From positions 186,001-250,000 of the forward strand of contig JAEWAY010000011.1 of NCBI GenBank assembly GCA_023391415.1: a stretch of 64,000 nucleotides of DNA, written 5' to 3'. This DNA is from Bacteroidota bacterium (lineage in GTDB: Bacteria > Bacteroidota > Bacteroidia > Cytophagales > Cytophagaceae). The notes below the pieces were generated by a model. The model ran no database searches. It was not told the DNA's origin and worked only from the letters and a program-made list of their open reading frames with translations. Positions 45,309 to 54,062 of this stretch are shown here, one piece after another (the stretch's first letter is position 1; each line of letters opens with the position of its first letter). A program made the translations under genes and the position numbers.

Positions 45309-45393
45309 GGTTTGTAGGGGGAATATTGTATAAAAGTAGCTTCCCTTGGCCCAAGAGTGTGTATTAATAGCCATTCCTTAAAAATATAAGTCC

Positions 45394-46770
45394 ATGAATA
45401 AGACAGTCGTTATTAATGTTGTTGGATTGTGCGGACGGTTGATCGGTGAGTATACACCATTTTTATCCAGATGGTCCGCCAGGCAAAAAGGCGCTCTAAT
45501 AAAACCCGTTTTCCCGGCGGTAACCTGTTCGGCCCAGTCATCTTATCTGACGGGAAAATATCCTTCCGATCATGGCATAGTGGGTAATGGCTGGTATTTT
45601 AAAGATGAATGCGAAGTGAAGTTCTGGAAACAGTCCAATAAGCTGGTGCAGGCGGACAAGATATGGGATGAAGCTAAAAGACTTAATGAGCGCTTTACCT
45701 GCGCCAATATGTTTTGGTGGTACAATATGTATTCCAACGCGGATTTTTCCGTAACGCCAAGACCTTTGTATCCGGCGGATGGGAGAAAGATACCGGATTG
45801 CTACTCGTATCCTATGGAGTTGAGGGACGAGCTTCAGGAGAAACTCGGACAGTTTCCTTTATTTCAGTTTTGGGGCCCCAAAACCGACATTAAGGTCTCA
45901 AAATGGATAGCGGAGGCTTCAAAACTGGTTGATCAGAAATACGATCCCACGCTCACCTTGATCTATCTGCCTCACCTTGATTATGGATTGCAGCGCTGGG
46001 GAAATGATCTGCCGAAAATACGGAAGGATCTTCGGGAAATCGACAAAGTATGCGAAGACCTGATTCTGTATTATGAAAAGCGGAACAGTTCGGTTATTAT
46101 TCTTTCGGAATATGGCATTACCAATGTAAGTAATCCGGTGCATGTAAATCGGGTATTGCGCGAACATGGCTTATTGAAAGTGAAAAATGAATTGGGTAGG
46201 GAGCTGCTCGACGCGGGCGCGTCCGACGTCTTCGCCGTGGCGGATCATCAGGTAGCGCATGTATATATTAACAATCCCGCGAAAAAGGAAGAGGCGCGAC
46301 TATTGCTGGAAAATATACAGGGTGTAGAAACGATATTGGATTATGATCTTCAGCGACAAATGAACGTGTCGCATGAACGTTCGGGCGATCTGGTCCTGGT
46401 AGCGGATAAGGATTCCTGGTTTACCTATTATTACTGGCTCGATGATTCCAAAGCGCCTGACTTTGCCCGTACAGTCGATATACACCGGAAACCGGGATAC
46501 GATCCCGTAGAGTTGTTTACCGATCCGGAGATCAGGATGCTCCCGGTCAAAGTAGCGGCTAAGCTATTGAAGAAAAAACTCGGATTCAGGACATTGATGG
46601 ATATAATTCCTCTGGACGCGGGATTGGTACGCGGTTCTCATGGACGGATCCCGGAGGATAAGGCTGATTGGCCGGTTTTTGTATCCAAAGAGGCGGGTGA
46701 TATGGAAATGAATCCGGCTGATGTCTATCAAAGCATACTCCGGACAGTGATGAACACGCCGGAGAAATAG
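45394..46770 (+). CDS. Alkaline phosphatase/phosphodiesterase superfamily protein with altered metal site
   Basis: A 458-residue protein of the type I phosphodiesterase/nucleotide pyrophosphatase fold. The nucleophile is probably Thr44 in PAVTCSAQSSYLTG, Asp196 is kept in YLPHLDYGLQRWG, and the late His is kept in RGSHGR. The canonical N-terminal Asp (DGLR-type) is replaced in NVVGLCG, the usual SDHGM is LSEYGI (Glu239, Tyr240), and the GHxxG His after Asp196 is absent. From memory, proteins with this signature also occur in cyanobacteria, sometimes near ebo-type clusters. The substrate is unknown. It ends at a terminator overlapping the aroA 3' end. Confidence 0.8.
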   Translation: MNKTVVINVVGLCGRLIGEYTPFLSRWSARQKGALIKPVFPAVTCSAQSSYLTGKYPSDHGIVGNGWYFKDECEVKFWKQSNKLVQADKIWDEAKRLNERFTCANMFWWYNMYSNADFSVTPRPLYPADGRKIPDCYSYPMELRDELQEKLGQFPLFQFWGPKTDIKVSKWIAEASKLVDQKYDPTLTLIYLPHLDYGLQRWGNDLPKIRKDLREIDKVCEDLILYYEKRNSSVIILSEYGITNVSNPVHVNRVLREHGLLKVKNELGRELLDAGASDVFAVADHQVAHVYINNPAKKEEARLLLENIQGVETILDYDLQRQMNVSHERSGDLVLVADKDSWFTYYYWLDDSKAPDFARTVDIHRKPGYDPVELFTDPEIRMLPVKVAAKLLKKKLGFRTLMDIIPLDAGLVRGSHGRIPEDKADWPVFVSKEAGDMEMNPADVYQSILRTVMNTPEK

Positions 46771-46791
46771 ATATGAGCCAATATGATGGAA

Positions 46792-46828
46792 GGGAGATTC
46801 CGGTTAATACCGGAATCCCGCTTTTTTA
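46792..46828 (+). terminator. Terminator for the phosphodiesterase gene, overlapping the aroA 3' end
   Basis: GATTCCGG (46796-46803) pairs with CCGGAATC (46810-46817), extended by GGG/CCC, followed by TTTTTT. The stop codon of the convergent aroA lies in the loop, and aroA's last codons form the right arm. Confidence 0.75.
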
Positions 46829-48045
46829 AGATCTTCCCAGAAGTGAGGATAGGATTTGTCCACGACGGATGGATTGTCTATCGTCAGTTCACCTAGCAGG
46901 GCGAGCGGAGCGAAAGCCATCGCCATCCTGTGGTCCTTGTACGTATCCACGATTTGCCCGTCTACTCTAAAGTTGCCTGGCTTAACCTGATAGGTAACGT
47001 CTTTTTCCAGTTCAAGCAGATCAGCGCCAAACTTCCTAAGCTCATTTTGTATAGCCGCTATCCTGTCGGTTTCTTTAATCCGGAGGCTTTCAAGGCCGGA
47101 AAGAACGCCCGGAACGCCCTTCGCCGCGCATATGACCGCGATGGTTTGGGCCAGATCCGGAGAATCCGTAAAATCGTATGAAAACTCCGAAGCCGTCGAT
47201 GCTTTTTCCAACAATAATCCATCCTGGGTAAATGTTGTTTTTACTCCAAGTTTCGTCATTATTTCGACAATCGACCTGTCGCCCTGAAAGGAATCCCGCT
47301 TATATCCTTTTAGTTCTACGCGCGCGTTTTCGGCCAGAGCGGTAATAGAATACCAGTAGCTGGCCGCGGACCAGTCAGACTCTACTTTGTAGGTCGCGGG
47401 TATATAGTTTCGCGGGGCGATAGAAATGATGTTTTCCCGCCATTCAGCCTGTACTCCAAAATGCTTCATCAAAGCGAGAGTCATTTCAATGTATGGTCTT
47501 GAACCGATCTTTCCTTCAAGCTCCAGTTTTAGTCCCTGGGGGAGCAGGGGGCCGGTCATGAGCAGGGCGGTAATGTATTGACTGCTCACGTCTCCGCGTA
47601 TTTTGAGGTGATTGGTTTTGACGGTTTCCTTATTAAATGGCTTGATTTCTATAGGAGGATATCCCGGGTTTTCCAGATAAGTAATTTCGGCGCCCAATGT
47701 CGTCAACGCTTCGACCAGCAGTTTGATAGGTCGTTCGCGCATTCTTTTGGTTCCGGTCATGACGCTCTCTCTGCCGGTAATGGCGGTATAGGCTGTGAGA
47801 AAACGCATAGTGGTTCCGGCGTCTAGGACGTCCAGTGTCTTATCGTCCGATTTAAGCAGACGAATCATTGTTTGCGTATCGCGCGCGTTGCTGAGGTTTT
47901 GCAAGTCGCTCCGCATACCACAAAGCGCGTCGATAATTAACACCCGGTTGCTTTCGCTTTTGGAAGCTGGTGGAACAACACTACAATTTACAGTTCCGGA
48001 ATGTTTGCTAAGAGAAAGGTTTTCAATGGCCGAATTGACATCCAT
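46804..48045 (-). CDS. aroA: 3-phosphoshikimate 1-carboxyvinyltransferase (EPSP synthase)
   Basis: Sixth step of the shikimate pathway: joins phosphoenolpyruvate to shikimate 3-phosphate. 413 residues with PPASKSESNR (substrate loop), LDAGTTMRFLTA, the MRERPIKLLVEAL region, and the C-terminal KETDRIAAIQNELRKFGAD and DHRMAMAFAPLAL. The overall sequence is rather divergent, as usual for Bacteroidota AroA. It is the last gene of the operon aroG-CM, aroB, aroA, two bases after aroB. Its 3' end overlaps the terminator of the facing gene. Confidence 0.96.
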   Translation of the reverse strand: MDVNSAIENLSLSKHSGTVNCSVVPPASKSESNRVLIIDALCGMRSDLQNLSNARDTQTMIRLLKSDDKTLDVLDAGTTMRFLTAYTAITGRESVMTGTKRMRERPIKLLVEALTTLGAEITYLENPGYPPIEIKPFNKETVKTNHLKIRGDVSSQYITALLMTGPLLPQGLKLELEGKIGSRPYIEMTLALMKHFGVQAEWRENIISIAPRNYIPATYKVESDWSAASYWYSITALAENARVELKGYKRDSFQGDRSIVEIMTKLGVKTTFTQDGLLLEKASTASEFSYDFTDSPDLAQTIAVICAAKGVPGVLSGLESLRIKETDRIAAIQNELRKFGADLLELEKDVTYQVKPGNFRVDGQIVDTYKDHRMAMAFAPLALLGELTIDNPSVVDKSYPHFWEDLKKAGFRY

Positions 48046-48047
48046 GA

Positions 48048-49082
48048 TTATAGATTGTAATAGTTTATGGCTTCTTTTATATCGTTGTAGTTGATTGGAT
48101 TGTTAAAGTTGGCTTTTCCTGTTTTTTCCAGAAGAGTACATTGGATTTTCCGATTTTCATTCTTCTTGTCCTGAAGCGTCAGAGGAATGATTTGTTCGAT
48201 ATCAAACTCAAAAATATCTACTTTCTCAAATATGGAAAGGATATATTGTTTGATTTCACTTAGTTCTTTTTCTGTGATAAAACCTCTCTGGCAGGAAATA
48301 TAAGCTTCGGCGACCATGCCAATAGCGATGGCTTCACCATGAAGAAGTCTTTTGTCCGGAACTTCAAGAAAGTAGCTCTCGATGGCGTGACCGATGGTAT
48401 GGCCAAAGTTGAGTATTTTCCGGAGTCCGGCTTCCTTGGGATCTTTTCGAGTAATTTCTGATTTGATAGAGACGGAGTGCGCTACCAGATCATTGAAGTC
48501 GAGATCTTCAAAATGCTTCGATTTTATCTTTTCCCATTTGTCCTTGTCAGCGATCAGGCAATGCTTGATGATTTCGGCGAAGCCCGAGCGCAGTTCCGGA
48601 AAGGGAAGGGTTTTTAGGAAACAGGTGTCTATAAAAACGGCTTGAGGTTCCTGAAAAACGCCGATATGGTTTTTAAACGCGTTGAAGTCGATACCCAGCT
48701 TTCCACCTACGCTCGCGTCTACCTGAGAGAGCAGTGTGGTTGGTATTTGTATAAAGTCGATTCCTCTTTTATACGTAGCGGCGCAAAAACCACCCATATC
48801 GCCTATTACCCCACCGCCGAGATTGATCATGACGGCCTTGCGGTCCAGTTGCCAGTCCGTCATATGCTGCCATATGGTCTGGCAGGTCGCTAGATTTTTT
48901 TCTTTTTCACCGGGAGCGATCGTGATCACGCGGACTTGGGTAGACAAGTCTGAAAGCAAAGGGAAGCAATGCTTCCCGGTATTCTGATCAGTCAGTACGC
49001 ATACCTGGGAGTATTGCTTCCCTCTTAAATAATCGTTCAGATCTGTTTTAACCCTGGTGGTTAAAAATATTTCAGATGACAT
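48048..49082 (-). CDS. aroB: 3-dehydroquinate synthase
   Basis: Second shikimate-pathway enzyme: cyclises DAHP to 3-dehydroquinate using NAD and a metal. 344 residues with the NAD-binding region NLGGGVIGDMGGFCAATYKRG, the lysine-containing GGKLGIDFNAFKNHIG, and metal ligands in the Glu/His cluster around RSGFAEIIKH and LNFGHTIGHAIE plus a late LLHGEAIAIGM. It is flanked by aroG-CM and aroA with two-base gaps, so all three are coordinately translated. Confidence 0.97.
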   Translation of the reverse strand: MSSEIFLTTRVKTDLNDYLRGKQYSQVCVLTDQNTGKHCFPLLSDLSTQVRVITIAPGEKEKNLATCQTIWQHMTDWQLDRKAVMINLGGGVIGDMGGFCAATYKRGIDFIQIPTTLLSQVDASVGGKLGIDFNAFKNHIGVFQEPQAVFIDTCFLKTLPFPELRSGFAEIIKHCLIADKDKWEKIKSKHFEDLDFNDLVAHSVSIKSEITRKDPKEAGLRKILNFGHTIGHAIESYFLEVPDKRLLHGEAIAIGMVAEAYISCQRGFITEKELSEIKQYILSIFEKVDIFEFDIEQIIPLTLQDKKNENRKIQCTLLEKTGKANFNNPINYNDIKEAINYYNL

Positions 49083-49084
49083 TA

Positions 49085-50185
49085 TTACGCTTTACTTTCA
49101 ACTCGGGTCATTATTTCCGTTTGTTTTCTAACGGACTCTTCATGAATGATTTTGAATATTTCAGATATATATTCTGGGTTAAGGCGCATTTTGGACGCTA
49201 GTTCCGACCGGTTTTTCATGATTTCATCCCATCTTTTTACCTGGAATGAAGTTACGTTGTTCTCTTTTTTATAATCGCCTATTTTTTCAACAATCGCCAT
49301 ACGGGTAGCTAGTACCTCGATTAGCTCTCTGTCGATATTGTCTATTTTTTGTCTCAATTCTTCCAGTTTGTTCTGGAATTCACTGTTGGAAGAGCTCGCT
49401 TCCCGAATCTGAAGGTCGGATAGGATCTCGCCAAGTCTTTCAGGTGTCACCTGCTGAGAGGCGTCGCTCCACGCGTTGTCCGGATCGATGTGCGTTTCGA
49501 TCATAAGCCCGTCGAATCCAAGATCCATCGCTTTTTGAGAGATTTCAAAGATATAGTCTCTTTTGCCGGCGATATGGCTCGGATCGCAGATGATCGGAAT
49601 TTGCGGCGCGATTCTTCTTAGCTCAATGGCGATTTGCCACATCGGCAGGTTTCTGAACTTGCTTTTTTCATAAGTGGAGAATCCGCGGTGAATAGCGGCG
49701 AGATTCTTGATGCCGGCGTTGAAAAAGCGCTCGAAAGCTCCGATCCACAGGCCTAGCTCAGGGTTGATAGGATTTTTGACAAGTACAGCGGCGTCGGTTC
49801 CTCTCAACGCGTCGGCCATTTCCTGAACGGAAAAAGGGTTTACGGTTGTTCTGGCTCCAACCCACAGGACATCGACGCCATATTTTAGAGCAAGTTCTAT
49901 ATGCTCCGTATTGGCGACTTCGGTTCCAACGGGAAGACCGGTTTCCTTTTTTACGTCGGCGAGCCATTTCAGTCCATCCTCACCAGCTCCCTCAAAGGAG
50001 TTTGGTCTTGTACGAGGTTTCCATATGCCTGCCCGGAGAATATCCACTTTTTGATTTCGCAGCCCTTGAGCGGTTTTTAAAAGCTGTTCAGGGGTTTCAG
50101 CGCTGCATGGTCCCGCGATTACCAAAGGTTTTTCGGTAATGTTCGCCCAGGACTCCAGAGGGTTCACTTTTAAATTAACTTCCAT
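49085..50185 (-). CDS. aroG: Bifunctional DAHP synthase / chorismate mutase
   Basis: Condenses phosphoenolpyruvate and erythrose 4-phosphate, and converts chorismate to prephenate. 366 residues from ATG at 50185 (MEVNLKVNPLESW). The DAHP synthase core (about 1-265) has GPCSAETPEQ, KPRTRPNSFEG, VGARTTVNPFSVQEMA and CDPSHIAGKRDYI. The AroQ-type chorismate mutase (about 275-360) is fused C-terminally and begins ELRQKIDNIDRELIEVLATR. The fusion probably allows prephenate-linked feedback, as in known DAHPS-CM enzymes. An in-frame TTG two codons upstream is an alternative start. It is the first gene of the aro operon. Confidence 0.95.
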   Translation of the reverse strand: MEVNLKVNPLESWANITEKPLVIAGPCSAETPEQLLKTAQGLRNQKVDILRAGIWKPRTRPNSFEGAGEDGLKWLADVKKETGLPVGTEVANTEHIELALKYGVDVLWVGARTTVNPFSVQEMADALRGTDAAVLVKNPINPELGLWIGAFERFFNAGIKNLAAIHRGFSTYEKSKFRNLPMWQIAIELRRIAPQIPIICDPSHIAGKRDYIFEISQKAMDLGFDGLMIETHIDPDNAWSDASQQVTPERLGEILSDLQIREASSSNSEFQNKLEELRQKIDNIDRELIEVLATRMAIVEKIGDYKKENNVTSFQVKRWDEIMKNRSELASKMRLNPEYISEIFKIIHEESVRKQTEIMTRVESKA

Positions 50186-50265
50186 ACTCAAAATCGAAAT
50201 TATTACATCAACATTTTTTTCAGTGCCGACGTTTATAGCTATTTAATAATTTACTTTCTTTTATT

Positions 50266-51447
50266 ATGCAAAACCGCGGTTTGGTCTCTTTTGATAATAC
50301 CTTAAATGCTTTTTCGCATTTATCTGATTACGAACTACGTAAGAGAAAGTTTCTTTTTTTTGTTATGAATCAGAGAATTCTTACGAAGATAGGTAGTTTT
50401 TTTCTAAAGTCAGCGTTGAAGCTTCATTTTCCGATAAATTTTTTAATAAAGGATACCATTTATCGGGTGTTTTGTGGAGGTGAAGATCTGGATGAAGTCA
50501 AAGTGTTGGCGGACAAGCTATACAACGATTCTATAGAGACGATTCTGGACTATGGATCGGAAGGCTGCCGGAGCCGGAAAGAAGCGTCGCGCTCGTTTGA
50601 GAAAATAAAAGAATCGATTCTTTTCGTGGCTGGGCGGAAAGGAGCTCACGCCGACTTCAAGGTGACTTCCCTTATAAATCCATCGATACTTGAGAAATAT
50701 CAGCGGGGAGAAGGATTGGACGCGAAGGAGCGGGAAGCCTTGGACGATCTTGGAAAAATGATGGACGCTATTGGCGGTTTATGCGCCGCCAGGAATGTGA
50801 TCGTGATGGTGGACGCCGAAGAGACCTGGATACAATCGGCGATTGATGAGCTGGTCTATGATATGATGGAAAAGTACAATCGGGAGAAAGCGCTTGTATA
50901 CAATACTATTCAGATGTATAGGAAAGACGGGATGGCTTTGCTCCAAAACGCGGTGGAAAGAGGAAAGAGAGGAGGATTTAAAGTGGGAGTAAAACTGGTC
51001 CGGGGGGCTTATATGGAAAAGGAAAACCGTGTAGCCGCGGAAGCGGGAAGAGAGTCGCCGATACAACCTGATAAAGCCGCGACGGATAAAGCTTTTGACG
51101 ACGCTATCCGCCTTTTGGCGGAGAACGGGCGATGGACCGCTTTATGCTGCGCTACGCACAATGAAAAGAGTACGGCTTATCTGGTCCAAATACTTCAGGA
51201 TGGTGTCTTGGCTCCTGAATTTTCCTACATGTTCGCCCAGTTGTTGGGTATGAGCGATCATATCACCCGAAACCTCGCCAGTCAGGGATATCGCGTGGCC
51301 AAATACTATCCCTATGGGCCTGTACGGATGGTTATCCCTTATTTATTAAGGAGAGCCGCCGAAAATACTTCCGTAGCGGGCCAATCAAGCAGAGAGTCGC
51401 GATTGATTAACGATGAATTGAAAAGAAGAAAAGAGGTGGGTCGCTGA
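50266..51447 (+). CDS. Proline dehydrogenase
   Basis: FAD enzyme oxidising L-proline to pyrroline-5-carboxylate. 393 residues forming a TIM-barrel PRODH domain. The motifs KVGVKLVRGAYMEKENR, CCATHNEKS, and the late YYPYGPVRMVIPYLLRRAAENTS are diagnostic. It is the stand-alone form (no fused P5C dehydrogenase as in PutA). It is divergent from the aro operon, 80 bases apart. The opposing proline-synthesis gene proC lies about 9 kb away and is not cotranscribed. Confidence 0.95.
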   Translation: MQNRGLVSFDNTLNAFSHLSDYELRKRKFLFFVMNQRILTKIGSFFLKSALKLHFPINFLIKDTIYRVFCGGEDLDEVKVLADKLYNDSIETILDYGSEGCRSRKEASRSFEKIKESILFVAGRKGAHADFKVTSLINPSILEKYQRGEGLDAKEREALDDLGKMMDAIGGLCAARNVIVMVDAEETWIQSAIDELVYDMMEKYNREKALVYNTIQMYRKDGMALLQNAVERGKRGGFKVGVKLVRGAYMEKENRVAAEAGRESPIQPDKAATDKAFDDAIRLLAENGRWTALCCATHNEKSTAYLVQILQDGVLAPEFSYMFAQLLGMSDHITRNLASQGYRVAKYYPYGPVRMVIPYLLRRAAENTSVAGQSSRESRLINDELKRRKEVGR

Positions 51448-51516
51448 GATTTTTTCACCGAATGTCAACAATCTTCCCTTTTGTTTTCTTTTATTAATAG
51501 AAATAAGTGTATTGGT

Positions 51517-52116
51517 ATGATGAAGAAGGGAAGAGTTATTGCTTATTTGTCCGGAATGTTGTTGAGTCTCGGGCTATTGTTGGGTAGCTGCTCAAAAGAT
51601 GTACAGACTCAGGACTTCTCTCAGGACGGGATGGAAAGATATCGCTCGTTCGCGTTTATTCCATCGGGAGATACCACGAATTATAAATATGTATCGGATC
51701 CGCTGGTAGCGGAAGGGCTAAGGGATGAGGTCGCCGCGCAGTTGAAAGATAAAGGATTGTATCTGGACGCGGCCGATCCCGACTTATTGGTGCATATTCA
51801 CGCGCGTTATTCGGAAGAGGTCGACTATCAGTCGAGCATACCTTCCGGATATGAATATTACGCTCCAGGCTATAATGTGGATCCTTGGGGAGGATATTAT
51901 TATTCGAACTATAATGGACTTGGATATATCGGACCCGGACCTGGCGTGGCTCCTGTAGAATATACAAAAGGTGTCGTGGTCGTCGACCTGATTGACCCTG
52001 AAACGAAAAAGATCGTATGGCGGGGTAAAGCGACCGACGATATATACAATGAAAATAGAATTTATGAAGAAATGGCCGAGAACGTGGAGGATATATTTGA
52101 CGAGTATCCTGGGTAA
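51517..52116 (+). CDS. DUF4136 lipoprotein
   Basis: 199 residues with a lipoprotein signal (lipobox LLGSC, Cys about 25) and a DUF4136-like domain: FSQDGMERYRSFAFIPSG, DEVAAQLKDKGL, a Tyr/Gly-rich stretch, then VVVVDLIDPETKKIVWRGKAT. The family is found in many Gram-negative envelopes and has no assigned function. Two consecutive ATG codons (51517 and 51520) are possible starts; the upstream in-frame TTG at 51481 is not needed. It is followed by a terminator. Confidence 0.85.
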   Translation: MMKKGRVIAYLSGMLLSLGLLLGSCSKDVQTQDFSQDGMERYRSFAFIPSGDTTNYKYVSDPLVAEGLRDEVAAQLKDKGLYLDAADPDLLVHIHARYSEEVDYQSSIPSGYEYYAPGYNVDPWGGYYYSNYNGLGYIGPGPGVAPVEYTKGVVVVDLIDPETKKIVWRGKATDDIYNENRIYEEMAENVEDIFDEYPG

Positions 52117-52136
52117 GGCGTTACTAAACAGAGATA

Positions 52137-52174
52137 AAAGGTCCGGTCGCGTTATCGCTTCCGGACCTTTTTCT
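52137..52174 (+). terminator. Terminator after the DUF4136 gene
   Basis: AGGTCCGG (52139-52146) pairs with CCGGACCT (52161-52168), followed by a T-rich tail. Confidence 0.8.
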
Positions 52175-52256
52175 TTATGAGGAGGAGAGGCTGTCGTCTT
52201 TTTTAAAATTAAACCCGCGTGGGCACTATTTCCCGATACGGCCTGTTTTGAATAAA

Positions 52257-52264
52257 AAGGAGGT
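52257..52264 (+). promoter_or_regulatory. Unusually strong Shine-Dalgarno sequence
   Basis: AAGGAGGT, fully complementary to the anti-SD, ends four bases before the ATG at 52268. Most genes in this window have weak or no SD. Confidence 0.65.
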
Positions 52265-52267
52265 GGT

Positions 52268-53056
52268 ATGGATAAGCTGTTGTTGGACATCATTGAAAAA
52301 GGTCAGGTTTGCGAGTTAAAACAGGCGGGGGCCAGTATTACGGACGATTGTGAAAAACTGATGTATCTGGCGATGGCTGAGGGGCAGAAACAACCAACGC
52401 AAATCCGCTTTAAGAATGAGGAAGGGGTGGTGCGTCATATCATCTTTATGCCGGAGGAGTTGCATCGGGAAGAGTCGCTTAAAAGAGACGTGCTCATAGA
52501 TAAACTTGGGGTCTTTCTGGGAGAGGTGATTGGCTTGCCTGATGAAATTACGGAAAAGTTTTCTTATCCGATAGATGACTTGTATGACTTTCTGGTACAA
52601 ATGCTGGAATTGAGTGGCTGGGGGTTGACACCCCGGCAGGAGGAAATGAAGTTTGACCGGGGCGATGAGATACGCAAAAAGGACAATATTGTCCATCTCA
52701 CCGCGGATCTCCTCCAATACAACAATCTATCCGGTATACAGGCCTTGTCCGACTTTTACAATTATCCGGACAATATTTCGGCGGACGCGTTGATCGCGAG
52801 ACTGGACAGCATGATCCGGGAAAGCGCTGACGATTCCGTAATGATTTATGTACTGGATCATCCGTTTAATCAGGAAAAAAACAACTCGGACCTGCTCCCG
52901 GTTTTTATGGAGGAGAACGGCTCCTTAAAAATTATAGCCTGGATCTCTCAGGAAGTAATACCGCGTAACCTTGTACCGGTATTCGACATTGACCAGAAGC
53001 TGATTGGATGGCTGGATCAGAATTATGAAGCGGGGAGGGAAAGCGCTTATGGATAA
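52268..53056 (+). CDS. Hypothetical protein, no recognised family
   Basis: 262 residues, acidic, soluble, with no signal peptide, membrane segment or familiar motif. It looks like two halves: an N-terminal part (about 1-125) and a C-terminal part (about 140-262) that contains alternating helices and strands with VMIYVLDHPFNQE and a late FDIDQKLIGWLDQNYE. It has the strongest Shine-Dalgarno in the window, and its own stop codon sits inside a terminator stem. It stands between the DUF4136 lipoprotein and the convergent receiver/STAS-like/kinase cluster. I cannot assign a function. Confidence 0.7.
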   Translation: MDKLLLDIIEKGQVCELKQAGASITDDCEKLMYLAMAEGQKQPTQIRFKNEEGVVRHIIFMPEELHREESLKRDVLIDKLGVFLGEVIGLPDEITEKFSYPIDDLYDFLVQMLELSGWGLTPRQEEMKFDRGDEIRKKDNIVHLTADLLQYNNLSGIQALSDFYNYPDNISADALIARLDSMIRESADDSVMIYVLDHPFNQEKNNSDLLPVFMEENGSLKIIAWISQEVIPRNLVPVFDIDQKLIGWLDQNYEAGRESAYG

Positions 53057-53069
53057 GCGCTATTTTTTT
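53042..53069 (+). terminator. Terminator containing the stop codon of the upstream gene
   Basis: AGCGCTTA (53042-53049) pairs with TAAGCGCT (53054-53061) around TGGA, then a TA and seven T. The TAA stop codon of the 262-residue protein is the first three bases of the right arm. Confidence 0.8.
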
Positions 53070-53078
53070 ATTATGTTG

Positions 53079-53471
53079 TCAGAACCGGTTGAGCGAATCG
53101 ATGTCCAATGGCTTTACAAGGTATCCGACGACTGACTTGAATGAAGAAACTTTCTGGATATCTTCGAGGTCTTCGGAAGAGGTGATAACCGCGATTTTAC
53201 ATTTGTTTTCGGCTTCCATGATTGTTTCGAATTTTTCCAGGAACTCGAAGCCGTTCATGACAGGCATATTGATATCCAACAGGATAAAGTCAGGAAGATT
53301 GGCGGGAGATTCCGCTATGGTTTCCATCAGATAGGCGATAGCCTCTTTACCTGTATTGCGGATCACAATATCTCTGGTAAATTTCATTGTCTTTAGGATT
53401 GTTTGATTCACAAGCAGGTCCATTTCACTATCATCGATAATGAGAACCTTGTTGTATTTGTAAGTCTCCAT
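53079..53471 (-). CDS. Receiver-only response regulator
   Basis: A 130-residue single REC domain. The acidic pocket is Asp13/Asp14 in IIDDSEMD, the phosphorylation site is Asp66 in ILLDINMP, and the switch residues are Ser98 in ITSSED and Lys120 in YLVKPLD. There is no output domain. It starts three bases after the STAS-like gene, which in turn lies downstream of a histidine kinase on the same strand, so the three probably form one signalling operon. It resembles the receiver at 30264 in size and in the Rcp1-like sequence style. Confidence 0.9.
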   Translation of the reverse strand: METYKYNKVLIIDDSEMDLLVNQTILKTMKFTRDIVIRNTGKEAIAYLMETIAESPANLPDFILLDINMPVMNGFEFLEKFETIMEAENKCKIAVITSSEDLEDIQKVSSFKSVVGYLVKPLDIDSLNRF

Positions 53472-53474
53472 AAT

Positions 53475-53876
53475 TTACTTGGCGATAATCTTTTTCTGTT
53501 CGTTTTGGAATGCTCTTAGCCACTTTATGGCTTCCGCTTTGTCGGTAAATAGCTTGGCTGGCTTTTTAGGCTTGCTTATGGTAATGAAGAAGTTGCTAAG
53601 AACCACCGTCAAGGGTGAATTGACAATGAACGCGCCGGCGATGATTCCGTCGGTTGCTTCCTTGGAAGCGAAGAAATCCCGGGCGTCTTTGGTGACATTG
53701 GTTATATTGTCACCATTGAAGAGCATAAGGAAGGGTTCGTTGCGGGTTATTCGTTTTCTGGTTTCTACTAAATAGCGGGCGAGCTTATAATCGATTACGG
53801 TGTTTTTTTTGAATTGAAAATAAAAAAGCCCGTCAGTCAGCTCCAGTATATAGTCGCTATTTTCCATACCAATCAT
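53475..53876 (-). CDS. STAS/SpoIIAA-like small protein
   Basis: 133 residues (or 130 from the ATG at 53867). The alternating strands and helices (LELTDGLFYFQFK, RKRITRNEPFLMLFNGDN, ASKEATDGIIAGAFIV, KPAKLFTDKAEAIKWLRAFQ) resemble the SpoIIAA-like or STAS-type fold of unnamed Bacteroidota families. The ending LFTDKAEAIKWL is typical of those. No conserved phosphorylatable Ser is certain. It sits between a histidine kinase and a receiver gene and so is a candidate regulatory partner. The family assignment is by eye and moderate. Confidence 0.55.
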   Translation of the reverse strand: MIGMENSDYILELTDGLFYFQFKKNTVIDYKLARYLVETRKRITRNEPFLMLFNGDNITNVTKDARDFFASKEATDGIIAGAFIVNSPLTVVLSNFFITISKPKKPAKLFTDKAEAIKWLRAFQNEQKKIIAK

Positions 53877-54062
53877 ACCAATGCGGAAATTAACCCTTTC
53901 TTTATCTTTTTCGTTTTTGGGCTCAAAAAGTTAGGCAGTAAAAATGGAAATTGAAAGCGGGGATTGAGAAATCTAGCATGTTTTAGAATAAACACACTGA
54001 TTAATTGATGTTTGTATTTGACTGTTTTGTCTTTTAAAGTTTCCGCTATCCTATAGATTGTT
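53877..54062. other. Gap between the histidine kinase and the STAS-like gene
   Basis: About 186 bases, AT-rich, with no recognisable gene or clear terminator, so cotranscription of the kinase, STAS-like and receiver genes is possible. Confidence 0.35.
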
